Positions 62,004-64,000 of a DNA stretch of 64,000 bases are shown in pieces. Under the pieces are notes generated by a model that was not told the DNA's origin, made no database searches, and saw nothing but the letters and a program-made list of their open reading frames with translations. This stretch comes from SZUA-35 sp964351995 (GTDB taxonomy: Bacteria > Actinomycetota > Acidimicrobiia > Acidimicrobiales > SZUA-35): positions 1 through 64,000 of the forward strand of contig CAYGQE010000018.1 of the NCBI GenBank assembly GCA_964351995.1, in the 5' to 3' direction. The position numbers were made by a program, and so were the translations under genes. The number at the start of each line of letters is the position of its first letter. Positions within the stretch are counted from its first letter, which is position 1.

Positions 62004-64000
62004 ATGTACGAACGTCTTGCCCGCTGGTGTTTCAACAATGCGTGGAAGGTTGTTGCTGGGTGGATCGTTGCCTTCATCGGGATCGCAGCGGCCACTGGTG
62101 CGGTCGGTCCGGCTTATGACGGCAGCTTCGAGATCCCCGAGTCTGACTCGGCCTCTGGCTTCGAGGTGATCGAGACCTACTTCGGCGGTGCGGGCGCCGG
62201 TTTGCCAGGCTCCATTGTCTTCCAGGCAGAACAGGGTGTGGCCGACCCTGAAGTCGCCGCGGCGATGAGCGGCCTGTTCGACACCATCAGGTCAGAGAGC
62301 GGCGAAGGCGAGACCTTCGAGTCGTTGTCGCTTCGAAGCCCCTACGACGAGGGCGGCGAGGCGAACATCGCCAGTGTCGGTGAGCGGGCCGGCGAGATCG
62401 CCTACGCAAGTATCAACCTCCCCAACGGCACCGATCAGGTCGCTGCCCAGAGCATGGGCGGTGCGATTGAAGAGCTCATCGAAGAGCAGGGCATCGAGGA
62501 GATCGAAGGCTTGCGGGTCGAGATCGGCGGCGCCTCCTTCGGCGAGTTCGAACCGCCAGAGTCTGAAGTGCTCGGCCTTGCCTTTGCCGTGTTCGTCTTG
62601 ATTGTCGCCATGGGCTCGGTGGTGGCCATGGGCACGACCATCGGTGTCGCCATTCTCGGCGTGGGCATCGGCGCAATGTTCATCACGTTGCTGTCGAACG
62701 TCATGGGGATTCCTGACTTCGCCACCACGATCGGCCTGATGATCGGACTCGGTGTCGGCATCGACTACGCACTCTTCATCGTCACCCGCTATCGCGAGGC
62801 GCTGGTCCAGGGGTTCGAGCCGGAAGATGCCACCGCGGTGGCCCTCGACACCGCTGGTCGAGCCGTGATCTTCGCCGGCGCCACCGTCGTGGTGTCGTTG
62901 CTCGGTCTGCTGCTGATCGGTCTCGGCTTCATCACCGGTCTGGGTATCGGGGCCTCGGTCACCGTGGCGGTCGTGATGTGTACGTCGATCACCTTGTTGC
63001 CCGCGTCGCTCGGCATCGTCCAGCGTCGAGTGAACCTGACCCGCTACCGCGGGCTCGCAGCAGCGGTGCTGATTTCGTTCGCCCTGCTGTGCTTCGGCCT
63101 CGGCTTTGACCCCATGACAACGTCGCTGCCGCTTTTCGTTCTCGCGATCCTGGCGCTGGCCATTGGCACGTTTCCGATCAACACCCCGCTCAAGCGAGCG
63201 TTGCCTCCTCGCAAGGAAGTCCCGATCCGCGACACCGTTTGGTACAAGCTCAGCCGCACGATCCAGGCCCGCCCGTGGGTGTTCGCCATCGGCGGCACGG
63301 TCTTCTTGCTCTTCCTCGCATCCCCGCTGCTCGGCTTGCGGATGGGCTTCTCCGACGAAGGCAACTACCTCGAAGAAACCACCACTCGGCAGGCGTACGA
63401 CCTCCTGGCCGAGGGCTTTGGTCCAGGGGCGAACGGTCCGTTCGCCATCGTGACCGAACTCTCCTCGCCAGCAGACCTCGAGGTGTTGCAGGGACTGACT
63501 GCGGCGCTGAATCAAACCGATGGCGTGGCCTTTGCCTCACCGCCGGTGCCGAACGATCCCGCCAACCCGCAGGCTGCGATCATCCAGCTGCAGCCAACGA
63601 CATCGCCACAAGACGTGGAGACCGAAGCGTTGGTTGCATTGCTCCGTGAGCAGGTGGTGCCGGCAGCGGTCGAAGGAAGTGGCCTGACACCTTTCGTCAC
63701 TGGGTCCACTGCCGCAAGTATCGACTTCACCAGCTTCCTCGGCGGCCGCATCTTGCTGTTCTTCGGCGTGGTGCTGGTGTTGTCGTTCCTGCTCTTGATG
63801 GCGGTCTTCCGCTCGATCATGGTGCCACTCAAGGCCGTCATCATGAACATGCTTTCGATCGGTGCCGCCTACGGCATCATCATCGCCATCTTCCAGTGGG
63901 GTTGGTTCGGATCTATCTTCGGTGTCGAGCCTGCCCCCATCGAACCGTTCATTCCCATGCTGATGTTCGCCATCGTGTTCGGTTTGTCCATGGACTACGA
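62004..64000 (+). CDS. MMPL family transporter (RND superfamily), 3' end missing
   Basis: ATG 62004 has AAGGAG five bases upstream. About 665 codons are visible before the window ends. The product begins MYERLARWCFNNAWKVV with TM1. An exported loop of about 150 residues is followed by a cluster of five helices containing the RND-type GLGVGIDYALFIVTRYREAL motif near residue 250, then a second TM helix near 430 (RPWVFAIGGTVFLLF) and a second exported loop. The repeat is beginning again at the edge (FGLSMDY). Such proteins export lipids or siderophores using the proton gradient; the Asp-Tyr pairs in the motif are the proton relay. It is divergently regulated by the TetR gene. Confidence 0.9.
   Translation, partial: MYERLARWCFNNAWKVVAGWIVAFIGIAAATGAVGPAYDGSFEIPESDSASGFEVIETYFGGAGAGLPGSIVFQAEQGVADPEVAAAMSGLFDTIRSESGEGETFESLSLRSPYDEGGEANIASVGERAGEIAYASINLPNGTDQVAAQSMGGAIEELIEEQGIEEIEGLRVEIGGASFGEFEPPESEVLGLAFAVFVLIVAMGSVVAMGTTIGVAILGVGIGAMFITLLSNVMGIPDFATTIGLMIGLGVGIDYALFIVTRYREALVQGFEPEDATAVALDTAGRAVIFAGATVVVSLLGLLLIGLGFITGLGIGASVTVAVVMCTSITLLPASLGIVQRRVNLTRYRGLAAAVLISFALLCFGLGFDPMTTSLPLFVLAILALAIGTFPINTPLKRALPPRKEVPIRDTVWYKLSRTIQARPWVFAIGGTVFLLFLASPLLGLRMGFSDEGNYLEETTTRQAYDLLAEGFGPGANGPFAIVTELSSPADLEVLQGLTAALNQTDGVAFASPPVPNDPANPQAAIIQLQPTTSPQDVETEALVALLREQVVPAAVEGSGLTPFVTGSTAASIDFTSFLGGRILLFFGVVLVLSFLLLMAVFRSIMVPLKAVIMNMLSIGAAYGIIIAIFQWGWFGSIFGVEPAPIEPFIPMLMFAIVFGLSMDY

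Noticed and set aside
62292..63515. 407-codon minus-strand open frame opposite the MMPL exporter
   Set aside because: Its His/Asp/Arg/Gln-rich composition is the antisense shadow of a well-supported transporter gene with a good start and motifs.

Overview
The window looks like a draft-assembly contig (two 100-N runs) from a high-GC free-living actinobacterium. Gene content fits the Acidimicrobiia (Ilumatobacter-like lineages): an F420-type luciferase-like oxidoreductase, several acyl-CoA synthetases and an acyl-CoA dehydrogenase, sulfatases, a SEC-C methionine aminopeptidase, DUF4214 proteins, many GTG starts and starts without a Shine-Dalgarno sequence. No marker gene fixes the taxon, so this is inference. 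There are no rRNA, tRNA or CRISPR features. No gene-free stretch exceeds 300 bases; the longest is 53459-53752, the leader in front of folD.

Layout. 1-6.8 kb: a minus-strand amidohydrolase/VOC/luciferase-like operon, RidA, an MFS exporter, an SDR/VOC pair, a VapBC-type toxin-antitoxin pair with a tandem-palindrome operator, and a GNAT acetyltransferase. 6.9-12.4 kb: an ABC exporter, a DrrAB-like ABC pair and two aminoglycoside-phosphotransferase-fold kinases. 12.5-13.4 kb: a prepilin with a ricin-type lectin head. 13.5-22.8 kb: a tightly overlapping catabolic operon of TetR, sulfatase, metallo-beta-lactamase-fold hydrolase, haloalkane dehalogenase, SRPBCC protein, sulfatase fused to a DJ-1/PfpI domain, and two uncharacterised proteins. 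22.7-27.8 kb: a flavin-transfer/transmembrane-haem operon (poly-Asp-tailed exported protein, membrane-anchored protein, ApbE, ferric-reductase-like protein) facing a two-component system, with helically phased direct repeats between them. 27.7-29.5 kb: two more prepilins with different heads. 29.6-44.3 kb: mixed metabolic and surface genes, including gluconokinase, an amine oxidase, MetAP, a glycosyltransferase pair, a lipoprotein, an acyl-CoA synthetase, a tandem DUF4214 pair, a 2OG-Fe(II) oxygenase and a J-domain protein.

44.3-48.0 kb may be a new regulatory system. A large SARP-like regulator (degenerate P-loop, TPR-like repeats, C-terminal winged helix and partial BTAD) lies between a divergent gene of unknown function and a convergent 36-codon exported-peptide gene. 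The regulator and peptide promoter regions both carry the perfect palindrome GCGGTACCGC next to GGTACC-like repeats spaced 11 bp.

48.1-61.1 kb: nitroreductase, acyl-CoA dehydrogenase, acyl-CoA synthetases, UppP, and a one-carbon cluster (FolD, MttB-like methyltransferase, dimethylglycine/sarcosine-dehydrogenase-like protein, DUF971 protein), consistent with stepwise demethylation of methylated amines feeding tetrahydrofolate. The MttB gene is split only by a false gap: both sides share an exact 55-bp overlap, and merging them restores the frame. 61.2-64 kb: a TetR regulator and a truncated MMPL exporter with a TetR-type operator between them.

Three intergenic inverted repeats with 27-30 bp arms (17277, 48828, 61139) also stand out. 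Two share a 19-base core, and a half-copy of the third lies at 29563.
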